Below are positions 8,240 to 16,346 of a stretch of DNA of 64,000 bases, piece after piece. Each line of letters starts with the position of its first letter. The stretch's first letter is position 1. The translations under genes were made by a program, and so were the position numbers. Under the pieces are notes generated by a model. The model was not told the DNA's origin, did not search any database, and saw nothing but the letters and a program-made list of their open reading frames with translations. Source of the stretch: Flavimobilis massiliensis (lineage in GTDB: Bacteria > Actinomycetota > Actinomycetes > Actinomycetales > Cellulomonadaceae); the NCBI RefSeq assembly GCF_900240335.1, contig NZ_LT964979.1, positions 1,736,001-1,800,000 of the forward strand, given 5' to 3'.

Positions 8240-9382
8240 ATGGGTCGCGTGACGACGTCCGACGGCCCTCCCGACGATGCGTGGCGCCGCGGGCGCCACG
8301 CGGCGGATCCGTCGCGGCCGTTGCCGTCCGGGCCACCCCAGGGGCCGGCGCGGTCGCCCTACGACCCGCCTGAGACCCCGCCGTCGGGCGCCGCTGGGCC
8401 TGCGTCGTGGACGCCCCAGGAGCACCAAGGGGCACCGCAGCTGTCGGACGAGGCCTACGAGCGGGCGTTCGCCGAGATCGAGCGGGCGGCGGCGGGCTGG
8501 GCGCCGTCGGCGCGCGATCACCTGCGCGTCGTCGGACCGCCGGCGTCCCCGTACGGTGACCCGCGCGGCTGGTCAGCACCTCCCGCAAAACCTCGGCGCC
8601 GCGGCGGGTGGCTCGTCCTCGTGCTCGTCGTCGTCCTCACCGTCGTCGTCCTCGACCGCGGCCTGGGCACCGAACGCCTCTCGCCGACGCTCGACGTGCC
8701 GCGCGCGCAGTGGCTCGGCGACCCGCGCGCCGTGGGCGGCGACGCACCGCGTCCGGGCGAGGGTGAGCAGCGCGAGCGGATCTTGCCAGCCGTGACGACG
8801 CCCCAGTCCGGGCCGTACGCAACATTGTCCGAGGGCGCGACCTGGTCGCCGTGCCGGACTATCCGCGTCGTCATCGACCCGACGCACGCGCCGGCCGGGT
8901 TCGAGGAGTGGGTTGGTCACGTCCTCGCGGAGGCGTCGCGGCTCTCGGGCCTGTCGATCGTCCTCGAGGGGACGACCGACGAGCGCGTGAGCTTCGACCG
9001 CGAGCCCTACCAGCCGAGCCGCTACGGGGAGCGCTGGGCGCCCGCGATCATCGGGTGGGCGAGCGACGCGGAGATCCCCGAGCTCGTCGGGAACGTCGCA
9101 GGCCTCGGCGGTGCGCAGCAGCTCACGCGCGGGAACCAGACCGGCTACGTCACAGGAGGCGTCGCGCTCGACGTCGAGCTCCTGCGCGCCCCGCGCCAGC
9201 GCGGCGAGCCCGCGTACGTCGGGGTGCTGCGGCACGAGGTCGGGCACCTGCTCGGACTCGGGCACGTCGACGAGCCAGCCGCCCTCATGTACGGGGGCGC
9301 GAACAACGTCTCGACGTGGGGGCCCGGCGAGGTCGAAGGCCTCGCGGCACTCGGTGCAGGACGGTGCACGCCGCGCCTGTGA
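8240..9382 (+). CDS. Membrane-anchored metzincin-type metalloprotease
   Basis: A Pro/Gly-rich cytoplasmic region of about 115 residues precedes one membrane helix (GGWLVLVLVVVLTVVVL) and an extracellular domain. That domain carries the zinc motif HEVGHLLGLGH and a downstream Met-turn candidate (ALMYGG), diagnostic of metzincins such as matrixin-like peptidases. The last about 160 residues form the catalytic unit. The start is uncertain: ATG 8219, ATG 8240 and GTG 8249 are all in frame and none has a strong ribosome site. Substrate unknown. Confidence 0.8.
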   Translation: MGRVTTSDGPPDDAWRRGRHAADPSRPLPSGPPQGPARSPYDPPETPPSGAAGPASWTPQEHQGAPQLSDEAYERAFAEIERAAAGWAPSARDHLRVVGPPASPYGDPRGWSAPPAKPRRRGGWLVLVLVVVLTVVVLDRGLGTERLSPTLDVPRAQWLGDPRAVGGDAPRPGEGEQRERILPAVTTPQSGPYATLSEGATWSPCRTIRVVIDPTHAPAGFEEWVGHVLAEASRLSGLSIVLEGTTDERVSFDREPYQPSRYGERWAPAIIGWASDAEIPELVGNVAGLGGAQQLTRGNQTGYVTGGVALDVELLRAPRQRGEPAYVGVLRHEVGHLLGLGHVDEPAALMYGGANNVSTWGPGEVEGLAALGAGRCTPRL

Positions 9383-9502
9383 CGGCCGAGCCTCTCACCC
9401 CGCGCCCAGAGCCGGTCCGAGAGTCCGCGCATCTGGCTGCTCCCGGTAGCCATACGCGCGGAGTCTTGGTGCGGGGAAGCGCACGGGTGGGACCATGAGG
9501 GG

Positions 9503-10810
9503 GTGAGCACCCTCCACCGACTTCCCGGCGTCCGCGTGACCGACCACGTCGTCACGGTCCCCCTCGTCCACGGCGATCCCGCGGACCCTCGCACGATCCA
9601 GGTCCTCGCGCGCGAGGTCGTCACCGCGACGCGTGCGGGCGACGTCTTGCCGCTGCTCCTGTTCCTCCAGGGCGGTCCGGGCGGTCGTTCGCCACGTCCG
9701 CTCGGCGCCGAAGGCTGGGTTGGGACGGCGCTCGAGCGGTATCGCGTCGTACTGCTCGACCAGCGCGGCACAGGCCGGTCCACGCCGGTGACGGCCGCGA
9801 CGATGGCGGCGCTCGCCGCCGACCGCGCGCCCGCGGAGGCGACGGCCGCCCAGGCCGAGTACCTCGCGCACTTCCGGGCGGACGCGATCGTCGCGGACGC
9901 GGAGGCTGTGCGCGCGCAGGTGTTCGGGGGCCGCACGTGGTCGACGCTCGGCCAGTCGTACGGCGGGTTCCTCACGCTCGCGTACCTGTCGCGACACCCG
10001 GAGGCGCTCGACGCGTGCCTTGTCACGGGCGGCCTCGCGAGCCTGCGTCCGGACGCGGCGGCGCTCTACACGAACACGTGGGCGCGCACGCGCGGCAAGA
10101 ACGCGGGCTTCCGGGCCCGGCACCCCGAGGACGTCGCGCTGCTCGCGCGCGTCGCCGACGTGCTCGACGCTGGCACGACGACGCTCCCGAACGGCGACGT
10201 CGTCTCGACGCGTCGCCTGCAGTCGCTCGGCATGGATCTCGGGATGAAGCAGGGCGCGGACCGCATCCACTGGCTGCTCGACGACGCGTTCCTGCCCGAC
10301 GGCTCACCGGACTCGGACGAGCGGCTCTCGGACGCGTTCCTCGCGGGGCTCGAGGCGGCGACGGGCTTCCGCAGCAACCCCATGTACGCGGTGCTCCACG
10401 AGTCGATCTACGCGAGCGGCGACGACGTGCGGCCCTGGGCGGCGCACGCGACGATGCCCGACGACTTCGCGCCGGACGCGCGGCCCCTGCAGTTCACGGG
10501 CGAGATGATTCTGCCGTGGATGTTCGAGGAGATGGCCGAGCTGCGGCCGTTCCGGGCCGCGACGGAGGCGTTGCACGCGCGCACGGAGTGGCCTGAGCTC
10601 TACGACGTCGAGCGGCTCGCGTCGAACGAGGTGCCGGTCGTCGCGGCGGTCTACCACGACGACATGTTCGTCCCGGCGGACCTGTCGCTCGCGACGGCGG
10701 GGACCGTCGGGAACGTCCGCACCTGGATCACGAACGAGCACGAGCACGACGGCCTCCGCGTCGGCGGCACCCTCACCCACCTCCTGGCCCTCCTCGACGA
10801 GGGCCTCTAA
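9503..10810 (+). CDS. Alpha/beta hydrolase, prolyl aminopeptidase family
   Basis: The 435-residue product has the S33-type layout: oxyanion region FLQGGPGG (about residues 54-61), DQRGTGRS (about 93) and the nucleophile elbow GQSYGG (about 151). A helical cap and a C-terminal catalytic His (EHEHDGLR) follow. The family removes N-terminal proline or related residues from peptides. Starts GTG 9503. It is apparently monocistronic and followed by a palindromic repeat. Confidence 0.85.
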   Translation: MSTLHRLPGVRVTDHVVTVPLVHGDPADPRTIQVLAREVVTATRAGDVLPLLLFLQGGPGGRSPRPLGAEGWVGTALERYRVVLLDQRGTGRSTPVTAATMAALAADRAPAEATAAQAEYLAHFRADAIVADAEAVRAQVFGGRTWSTLGQSYGGFLTLAYLSRHPEALDACLVTGGLASLRPDAAALYTNTWARTRGKNAGFRARHPEDVALLARVADVLDAGTTTLPNGDVVSTRRLQSLGMDLGMKQGADRIHWLLDDAFLPDGSPDSDERLSDAFLAGLEAATGFRSNPMYAVLHESIYASGDDVRPWAAHATMPDDFAPDARPLQFTGEMILPWMFEEMAELRPFRAATEALHARTEWPELYDVERLASNEVPVVAAVYHDDMFVPADLSLATAGTVGNVRTWITNEHEHDGLRVGGTLTHLLALLDEGL

Positions 10811-10819
10811 CCCTTCCCG

Positions 10820-10890
10820 CGAGATAGCGCTCTAGCGACGAGATAGCGCGCGTTGCACGCTATCTCGTCGCTGAGGCGCTATCTCGCGGT
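10820..10890. repeat. Intergenic palindrome, family 1 (GAGATAGCG), copy 1
   Basis: A nested inverted repeat. The outer arms are CGCGAGATAGCGC and GCGCTATCTCGCG; the inner arms are GACGAGATAGCG and CGCTATCTCGTC. Two more copies lie at 44135-44205 and 44773-44842. This copy sits 10 bp after the peptidase stop and may double as a terminator. Confidence 0.8.
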
Positions 10891-10904
10891 CAGGGGTGGA
10901 GCGC

Positions 10905-10910
10905 TAGAGT
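10905..10910 (+). promoter_or_regulatory. -10 box candidate for the structured RNA
   Basis: TAGAGT fits the TANNNT pattern and ends 4 bp before the first base of the closing stem of the structured element downstream. No convincing -35 box is visible because the palindromic repeat lies just upstream. Confidence 0.35.
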
Positions 10911-10914
10911 CACA

Positions 10915-11007
10915 GGGCTGGTCGACCTGGCGGTAAGGCGGTACACGGGTTGTCCCCTCCGGGGGTTCAAGAAGGTCAGGAAGTAGACCCCGGTATCGCA
11001 CCAGCCC
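10915..11007 (+). ncRNA. Unassigned structured RNA candidate
   Basis: The two ends pair perfectly over 8 bp (GGGCTGGT with ACCAGCCC). Inside, GACCT (10924) can pair with AGGTC (10973), and CCCC-TCC-GGGG forms an apical hairpin. A -10 box is just upstream and a terminator-like stem follows, so a free-standing RNA of about 95-120 nt on the plus strand is plausible. I compared it mentally with SRP RNA, tRNA-Sec, tmRNA and common riboswitches, and none fits. It could be a new class or a known class I failed to recognise. Confidence 0.45.
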
Positions 11008-11013
11008 CAGGTA

Positions 11014-11035
11014 CGTCGCCGCTCAGGCGGCGGCG
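11014..11035 (+). terminator. Terminator-like stem after the structured RNA
   Basis: CGTCGCCGC pairs with GCGGCGGCG (one wobble) around a 4-base loop. It overlaps the 3' end of the convergent membrane gene. Confidence 0.45.
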
Positions 11036-11472
11036 CGCGCATCGGCGCCGCGCACCCGGGCAGAGCGGTGGCGCGCCCACCTCTCGGTCACGACACCGAC
11101 GACGACGGCGAGCACCGCCGCCGCGAGCGGCACACCCACCTCGCCGAACGCCGAGCCGAGCGTCGGGCGGAACGTCAGCGGCTGCCCCGGGCCACCGACG
11201 TCGTTGGCGTAGGACGCCGGCCACAGCGTCGGCACGAGCCAGGCTCGCAGAGTGACGGTGACGAGCAGCGCGACGACGACGAGAGACCCCACCCAGACGC
11301 TTGCGCGAGCGATCCGGTCCCCGCGCCGGCGGACACACAGCGCGGCCGCGAGAAGCGCGAGGGGAACGAGCACGAGCCACGACGCGGCGAGGAAGTCAGC
11401 GATGCGCAGCCACGCCTCGCCCTCGGGCGGGAGCGGCAGCACGTACCCGGGGACCTCAGCGATCGTCGTCAT
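11023..11472 (-). CDS. Membrane protein, three to four helices
   Basis: The 149-residue product has hydrophobic segments near residues 26-47, 58-80 and 112-132, and an Arg/Ala-rich C-terminus. It starts at ATG 11472. No family was recognised. It stands alone between the structured RNA and the ramB duplicate, with no operon partner. Confidence 0.65.
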   Translation of the reverse strand: MTTIAEVPGYVLPLPPEGEAWLRIADFLAASWLVLVPLALLAAALCVRRRGDRIARASVWVGSLVVVALLVTVTLRAWLVPTLWPASYANDVGGPGQPLTFRPTLGSAFGEVGVPLAAAVLAVVVGVVTERWARHRSARVRGADARAAA

Positions 11473-11618
11473 GGTGCCAGCCCCGTCCCGGACGCGACCG
11501 TCGCCTCCTCATCACCCGGTCTGTGTCGGCCACCGGCCGACGCTTGCACCTCCCACGGCCCACCCGGTCCGTACGACCTAGACCCCCCGGGCGACCGCCC
11601 GGCCCGCGAGGCGACCGC

Positions 11619-12042
11619 CTAGCCCGCGGGGGTCGGGTCGGACGGCGCGTGGCTCTCGAGGAAGCGGTAGACCTCGGCGTCGTCGACGCCCGGGAACCGG
11701 CCCGTCGGCAGCGCTGCGAGGACGTGCTGGTGCATCTTCGCGCTCGGCCATGCGGCGTCAGCCCACCGGTCCTCGAGCGCGGACGCGGGCCGCTGGCAGC
11801 ACGCGGCGTCGGGGCACGTCGACGTCCTGCGCCGGTCCGTCTCGCGTCCGCGGAACCACCGGACGTCCGCGAACGGCACACCGACCGAGATGGAGAACTC
11901 GCCGTTCTCGGCGGTGCCCGTCTGCGTCGAGCACCAGTACGTGCCGCCCGGCTTGTCCGTGTACTGGTAGTACTCGCTCGTGCGGTCGCGCGACGCGAAC
12001 GCCTGCCTGGCCGCCCAGCTGCGGCACACCGTCTGCCCCTCG
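11619..12042 (-). pseudogene. ramB: Duplicated C-terminal end of ramB
   Basis: Bases 11622-12042 align without gaps to 14757-15177, the 3' end of the intact ramB in the same orientation (421 bp each). The translated pieces differ at only a handful of residues (for example T to A, M to R and E to D). Homology stops abruptly at 12042, where the toxin region begins. No start or DNA-binding domain is present, so this is not a functional regulator. Together the two copies form direct repeats around the toxin-immunity cassette. Confidence 0.92.
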
Positions 12043-12193
12043 CGGGCACGGCCGCCCGGCGATCTTTCTCGTCGTCGTCGTGCTGTGCCTTCTCGTCGAT
12101 GCACGCCGGCTCGCGGCACACCCCGGGACTGGGCTCGTGCCAGGCCGGCAGGCCCCCGCGTGGGTCCCGCGTACCGAGGGAGCGGTCGCCCGG

Positions 12194-13549
12194 ATGACGG
12201 GTTCGTGGCCCCGGCCGTTGGCCGTGGCCACGCGGACGGCGTGGGGCGCCGTCGCTGCGCTCACGTGGACGACGCTGCGTGATGCGGGCGACGTCCTCGT
12301 GGCGGGCGCGCGCCAGCCGGGCGGACGCAGGCGACTGGCCGCGCAGCGCGGGGCCGCGGCCGGCTCGGGGCAGCGCACGGCACGCGAGCTCGTCCTCGAG
12401 GTGACCAACGGGCCGGTCCGTGCCCGGCTGCGTCGCACGATCGCGTGCGTCGCGCTCGTCGTCCTCGCGTGGCTCGCGTTCCGGGTGGCACCGGAGACCG
12501 CCGGCGCGATCGGTCGCAGCGCGAGCGAGGCGCTCGGCTGGCTCGCGGGCGTCGCGAGCTCGCTCATCGACTGGTGGGGCGAGCAGCCGCTCCTCACACA
12601 GATCGTCATCGGGGCGGGCATCGCGGCTCTTGTCGTGCTCTCGGGCGGGTCGCTCGGACTCGCCATGGGTGTCTCCGGGGTGCTCACCTGGGGTCTTGAC
12701 AAGGGTCACGGGATCCAGACGTTCGTGCGCGACCCTGGCCAGGCGACACGTGACTACGTCACGACGGCCACACCGGGGACGATCCTCGCGGACACGCTCG
12801 GCTTCGCCCTGACGTTCGCGCCCACGAACTTCGTGGGCGCGGGACTCGGCCGTGGCCTGCGCGACGCCGCCCTCGACATCGCGGACGACCCGGCGGCCTG
12901 GGCGGCTGCACGTCGCGCGTCGATGCGCGGGGATCGGGGGGCGGTCAACCCGGCCGCGTTCCTCGGAGCGGCCCCGGACGAGAAGCTCGAGGCCGCGACC
13001 AAGGAGCTCCGGCGGCAGGATCGCGAACGCATGCGTCGCGTGTGGAGGGGGTTCCCGCACGGCGCCGACGACGCCACCAAGGCGGCGTGGTACCGCAGGG
13101 CCGCCACGGCGGACGGCATTCCCGAGCACATGCGCCCTATCCTCAACGGCAGGGCGTTCAACCATGAGATCTACCCGCAGTTCAATGCCCACGAGGTGAC
13201 GATCCATCGCCTCGACCCGGTGACGGGTGCAAGGCTCGAGGCGTTCCGTGTCGACGGGCTCACCGACGATCGCATCATCTCGTTGAAGCACACGCAGCTG
13301 GCTGAGGTGCAGCCCAGGACGGCGAAGGAGTACATCGACGAGATGGTGAGAAAGTACAACCCTCGAGACCGAGACCTCGTCTTCGGGCGAACCCAGGGGA
13401 ACGTCGACAAGCTCCCGGGCTCACTGATCGGCGAGAACCTCAAAGGCGACATGGTTCTCGGTGTTCCACCTCAGAGGGCCCCCATCCCCCAGGCGGTGCT
13501 CGACTACGCACGCCGCTCGAGAATCCTGATCGAGGAGTTCACTTCCTAG
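12194..13549 (+). CDS. Polymorphic toxin with nuclease-like C-terminal domain, N-terminus possibly truncated
   Basis: From ATG 12194 (GAGGGA upstream) the product is 451 residues; the frame stays open further upstream (GTG 12079). Two hydrophobic segments lie near residues 83-100 and 130-160. A region with ATPGTILADTLG, typical of pre-toxin stretches, follows. The last about 130 residues include GRAFNHEIYPQF, LEAFRV and ISLKHTQLAEV with YIDEMVRKY. This resembles restriction-endonuclease-fold toxin tips, in which the Lys of SLK could be catalytic. The stop overlaps the immunity gene by one base. No WXG or LXG domain is seen. The recombination junction at 12042 may have removed the original trafficking domain. 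Confidence 0.7.
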   Translation: MTGSWPRPLAVATRTAWGAVAALTWTTLRDAGDVLVAGARQPGGRRRLAAQRGAAAGSGQRTARELVLEVTNGPVRARLRRTIACVALVVLAWLAFRVAPETAGAIGRSASEALGWLAGVASSLIDWWGEQPLLTQIVIGAGIAALVVLSGGSLGLAMGVSGVLTWGLDKGHGIQTFVRDPGQATRDYVTTATPGTILADTLGFALTFAPTNFVGAGLGRGLRDAALDIADDPAAWAAARRASMRGDRGAVNPAAFLGAAPDEKLEAATKELRRQDRERMRRVWRGFPHGADDATKAAWYRRAATADGIPEHMRPILNGRAFNHEIYPQFNAHEVTIHRLDPVTGARLEAFRVDGLTDDRIISLKHTQLAEVQPRTAKEYIDEMVRKYNPRDRDLVFGRTQGNVDKLPGSLIGENLKGDMVLGVPPQRAPIPQAVLDYARRSRILIEEFTS

Positions 13550-14097
13550 TGAGGACACCAACCGTGCCGTACATGTTCACCGACTTCTACAACGATTGGA
13601 CCGGCCGTCCCGGCGGTGACCTGCCGTGGATGAGCGAGGAGGAGGCCCGCGCCCGCTACGGAAAGTCCGTCGTCATCGCCGTCGACGCCGCCAGCGTCGG
13701 CCCCGACGGTATCCCCCAGCCCCGCTGGCTCGTTGCCGTCTCCCGGGGCGCGATCGTCGAGTTCCTCGACGAGCACCGCCGCACCTGGCGACGTATCGAC
13801 TGGGAACCCGTCGACGGCCGCTGGTTCCGCCAGTACGTCGCCGACTACTTCTACCCCACCGACGACCGCCATTACCGCGTGAGCGAGGCCGAGCTCAAGG
13901 TCGAAGCACGGGCCAGGCCCGACGGCACCGCCTACCTCACGGTCCTCGACCGCGCTGCAGGCCAACGCTCCGAGACCGAGTTCCACGACGTCGACGTCTC
14001 CACCTTCTGGGCCGACCCACCCGCCTTCGACGAATGGGAGCCCTTCACCGACCCCGGCGACGCAGCCTCCCACCTCAGCCAGGACTGGATCGCCTGA
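13549..14097 (+). CDS. Immunity protein 1 for the adjacent toxin
   Basis: The 182-residue acidic cytoplasmic protein starts at GTG 13549, whose G is the last base of the toxin stop, so translation is coupled. It contains GDLPWMSEEEARARYGKS, a Trp/Arg-rich segment (RRTWRRIDWEPVDGRWF) and an acidic tail. There is no signal peptide. Role as cognate inhibitor is inferred from coupling, size and charge. A near-identical paralogue follows at 14162. Confidence 0.75.
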   Translation: MRTPTVPYMFTDFYNDWTGRPGGDLPWMSEEEARARYGKSVVIAVDAASVGPDGIPQPRWLVAVSRGAIVEFLDEHRRTWRRIDWEPVDGRWFRQYVADYFYPTDDRHYRVSEAELKVEARARPDGTAYLTVLDRAAGQRSETEFHDVDVSTFWADPPAFDEWEPFTDPGDAASHLSQDWIA

Positions 14098-14141
14098 CAC
14101 CCTCGGACCGCGTCCACAACGACGCCCGCGAGTGGCGAACC

Positions 14142-14168
14142 GACATCGAAGAGTTCACAACATGGTGA
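14142..14168 (+). pseudogene. Remnant of a toxin 3' end before the second immunity gene
   Basis: GACATCGAAGAGTTCAC (reading D-I-E-E-F-T) mirrors the last codons of the toxin (L-I-E-E-F-T-S, 13526-13549). It stands in the same position relative to the second immunity start, with the stop overlapping that start. About eight codons survive. Confidence 0.6.
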
Positions 14169-14713
14169 GGACACCAACCGTGCCGTACATGTACACCGAC
14201 CGTTGGAACGGGCTGACCGGTATCCCCGCCGGGGACCTGCCGTGGATGAGCGAGGACGAAGCACGCGCCCGCTACGGAAAGTCCGTCGTCATCGCCGTCG
14301 ACGCCGCCACCGTCGGCCCCGACGGTATCCCCCAGCCCCGCTGGCTCGTCGCCGTCTCCCGGGGCGCGATCGTCGAGTTCCTCGACGAGCACCGCCGCAC
14401 CTGGCGACGCATCGACTGGGAACCCGTCGACGGCCGCTGGTTCCGCCAGAAGGTCGCCGACTACTTCTACCCCACCGACGACCGCCATTACCGCACCGAC
14501 GAGGCCGAGCTCAAGGTCGCGGTCGTGGCCGAACCCGACGGCACCGCCTACCTCACGGTCCTCGACCGCGCCGCAGGCCAACGCTCCGAGACCGAGTTCC
14601 ACGACGTCGACGTCTCCACCTTCTGGGCCGACCCACCCGCCTTCGGCGAGTGGGACGCCTTCACCGACCCCGGCGACGACGCCTCCCGCCTCAGCCAGGA
14701 CTGGATCGCCTGA
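14162..14713 (+). CDS. Immunity protein 2 (paralogue)
   Basis: The 183-residue product matches immunity protein 1 through most of its length and differs mainly in residues 11-24 (YTDRWNGLTGIPAG against FTDFYNDWTGRPGG) and at about residues 115-128. ATG 14162 or GTG 14165 may start it. It has no toxin of its own upstream, only a short toxin-end remnant, so it is an orphan or spare immunity gene that may protect against related toxins of neighbouring strains. Confidence 0.75.
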   Translation: MVRTPTVPYMYTDRWNGLTGIPAGDLPWMSEDEARARYGKSVVIAVDAATVGPDGIPQPRWLVAVSRGAIVEFLDEHRRTWRRIDWEPVDGRWFRQKVADYFYPTDDRHYRTDEAELKVAVVAEPDGTAYLTVLDRAAGQRSETEFHDVDVSTFWADPPAFGEWDAFTDPGDDASRLSQDWIA

Positions 14714-14747
14714 CACCCTCAGACTGCGCGCACAACGTCACGAAGAG

Positions 14748-16199
14748 CTACACCTGGCCCGCGGTGGTCGGGTCCGTGGGGGCGTGGCTCTCGAGGAAGC
14801 GGTAGACCTCGGCGTCGTCGACGCCCGGGAACCGGCCCGTCGGGAGCGCCGCGAGGACGTGCTGGTGCATCTTCGCGCTCGGCCACGCGGCGTCGGCCCA
14901 CCGCTCCTCGAGCGCGGCGGCAGGCCGCTGGCAGCATGCGGCATCGGGGCACGTCGACGTCATGCGCCGGTCCGTCTCGCGGCCGCGGAACCACCGGACG
15001 TCCGTGAACGGCACGCCCACGGAGATCGAGAACTCGCCGTTCTCGGCGGTGCCCGTCTGCGTCGAGCACCAGTACGTGCCGCCCGGCTTGTCCGTGTACT
15101 GGTAGTACTCGCTCGTGCGGTCGCGCGACGCGAACGCCTGCCTGGCCGCCCAGCTGCGGCACACTGTCTGCCCCTCGATCGCACCCGTGACGTCCGTCGG
15201 GAAGCGCACGCCGTCGTTCTCGTAGCCGCGCAGGAGCATGCCCTCGCCCGTGACGCGCAGGTAGTGGAGGTGGATGCCGAGGTCGACTGTCGCGAGGTTC
15301 GTGAAGCGCTGCGCGGCCGCGTCGTGCGAGACGCCGAACGCGTCGCGGAAGTCGGAGACCGCGAGGTCCCGCTCCTTCTTGCGCTCGAGCAGCCACGGCA
15401 CCGCGACCGAGCGCGGCACAAGGCACGCGGACGCGAAGTAGTTGATCTCGAGCCGCTGCCGCAGGAAGTCCTTGTACGACTCGGGACGGCGGTGCTCGAG
15501 CACGCGGTGCGCGAGCGCCTGGAGCGCGAGGGCGCGCAGGCCGTGCCCGCCGGGGATCGACGCGGGCGGCAGGTAGATGCGGCCGGACGCGAGGTCGGTG
15601 ACGGTGCGCGTCGAGCGCGGCAGCTCGTCGGTATGGAGGATCTCGAACCCGAGGAGCTCGGCGGCACGCGCGACGGTGCGGTGCGTGAGCGGCCCGCCGA
15701 CGTAGCCAGCGCGGCGCACGAGGTCCTCGGCGGCGGCCTCGATCTCGGGGAGGTGGTTGTCGCGCTCGCGCATCGCGGTGCGCAGCTCGAGGTTGGCCGC
15801 ACGTGCGGCCTCGGGGGTCGCGACCGCCTCGCGGTCGCGCCTGGCGAGCTCGCGGTGGAGGCCGACGAGGCTCTCGAGGACGGGCTGCGGCAGCTTCTGC
15901 GACGCCTTGACCTCGGGCAGGCCGAGCCTGCCGTACGTCGAGCCGCGCTGCGCGCGGTCGAGCTCGATCTCGAGCGCGGCGCGCTGCGACGGCGGTTCCT
16001 CGGAGAGCAGGTCGGGGACGGTGACGCCGAACGCCTCCGCGAGCGCGCCGAGCGCGCTGATGCGCGGCTCGCGCTTGCCGTTCTCGATCTGCGAGAGCTG
16101 GGAGGGGGCAAGGCCCGTCGTCGCGGCGACGTCGTCGAGCGTGAGGTCCGCGGCGGTGCGAAAGTGCCGGATGCGTCGGCCGAGGATGAGGAGGTCCAT
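14748..16199 (-). CDS. ramB: RamB-type regulator: XRE DNA-binding domain with IrrE-like and DUF2083 domains
   Basis: The 483-residue product begins with an XRE helix-turn-helix (about residues 7-62, LTLDDVAATTGLAPSQLSQIENGKREP). An IrrE-like central region (HRVLEHRRPESYKDFLRQ) and a Cys-rich C-terminal DUF2083 region (CPDAACC) follow. The family includes RamB, the acetate and gluconeogenesis regulator of corynebacteria. I chose ATG 16199; the open frame continues upstream only as a shadow of pckG. It is divergent from pckG, supporting control of gluconeogenesis. Bases 14757-15177 are duplicated at 11622-12042. Confidence 0.9.
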   Translation of the reverse strand: MDLLILGRRIRHFRTAADLTLDDVAATTGLAPSQLSQIENGKREPRISALGALAEAFGVTVPDLLSEEPPSQRAALEIELDRAQRGSTYGRLGLPEVKASQKLPQPVLESLVGLHRELARRDREAVATPEAARAANLELRTAMRERDNHLPEIEAAAEDLVRRAGYVGGPLTHRTVARAAELLGFEILHTDELPRSTRTVTDLASGRIYLPPASIPGGHGLRALALQALAHRVLEHRRPESYKDFLRQRLEINYFASACLVPRSVAVPWLLERKKERDLAVSDFRDAFGVSHDAAAQRFTNLATVDLGIHLHYLRVTGEGMLLRGYENDGVRFPTDVTGAIEGQTVCRSWAARQAFASRDRTSEYYQYTDKPGGTYWCSTQTGTAENGEFSISVGVPFTDVRWFRGRETDRRMTSTCPDAACCQRPAAALEERWADAAWPSAKMHQHVLAALPTGRFPGVDDAEVYRFLESHAPTDPTTAGQV

Positions 16200-16212
16200 C
16201 GCTTCACCATAC

Positions 16213-16234
16213 GGAAAGATCCGCGAATCTTTCC
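16213..16234. promoter_or_regulatory. Inverted-repeat operator candidate between ramB and pckG
   Basis: GGAAAGAT-CCGCGA-ATCTTTCC is a perfect 8+6+8 inverted repeat starting 14 bp upstream of the ramB start, in the shared divergent promoter. It is a likely autoregulatory and pckG control site; the corynebacterial RamB motif is also A/T-rich with AAAG and CTTT elements. Confidence 0.55.
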
Positions 16235-16346
16235 AGAGATTCGTCGGTGAAGCCGCGCAGGGGCCGGATGAGGCTGAGGGCATGGCGGGGTTCCGGCCCC
16301 GCCCCCGGCCCCAGGGCCGGGCCCGCCCGACGACGAGGAGAGGCCG

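Noticed and set aside
10944..10985. GGGGGTTCAAG resembling a tRNA T-arm inside the structured RNA
   Set aside because: It is not followed by a complementary CCCCC and an acceptor strand at the right distance, and no anticodon arm can be drawn. It is not a tRNA or tRNA-Sec.
11750..12193. In-frame upstream extension of the toxin over the ramB fragment
   Set aside because: The first 290 bases would be antisense to the ramB copy, so a start within that repeat is unlikely; the start was placed at 12194, with GTG 12079 left possible.
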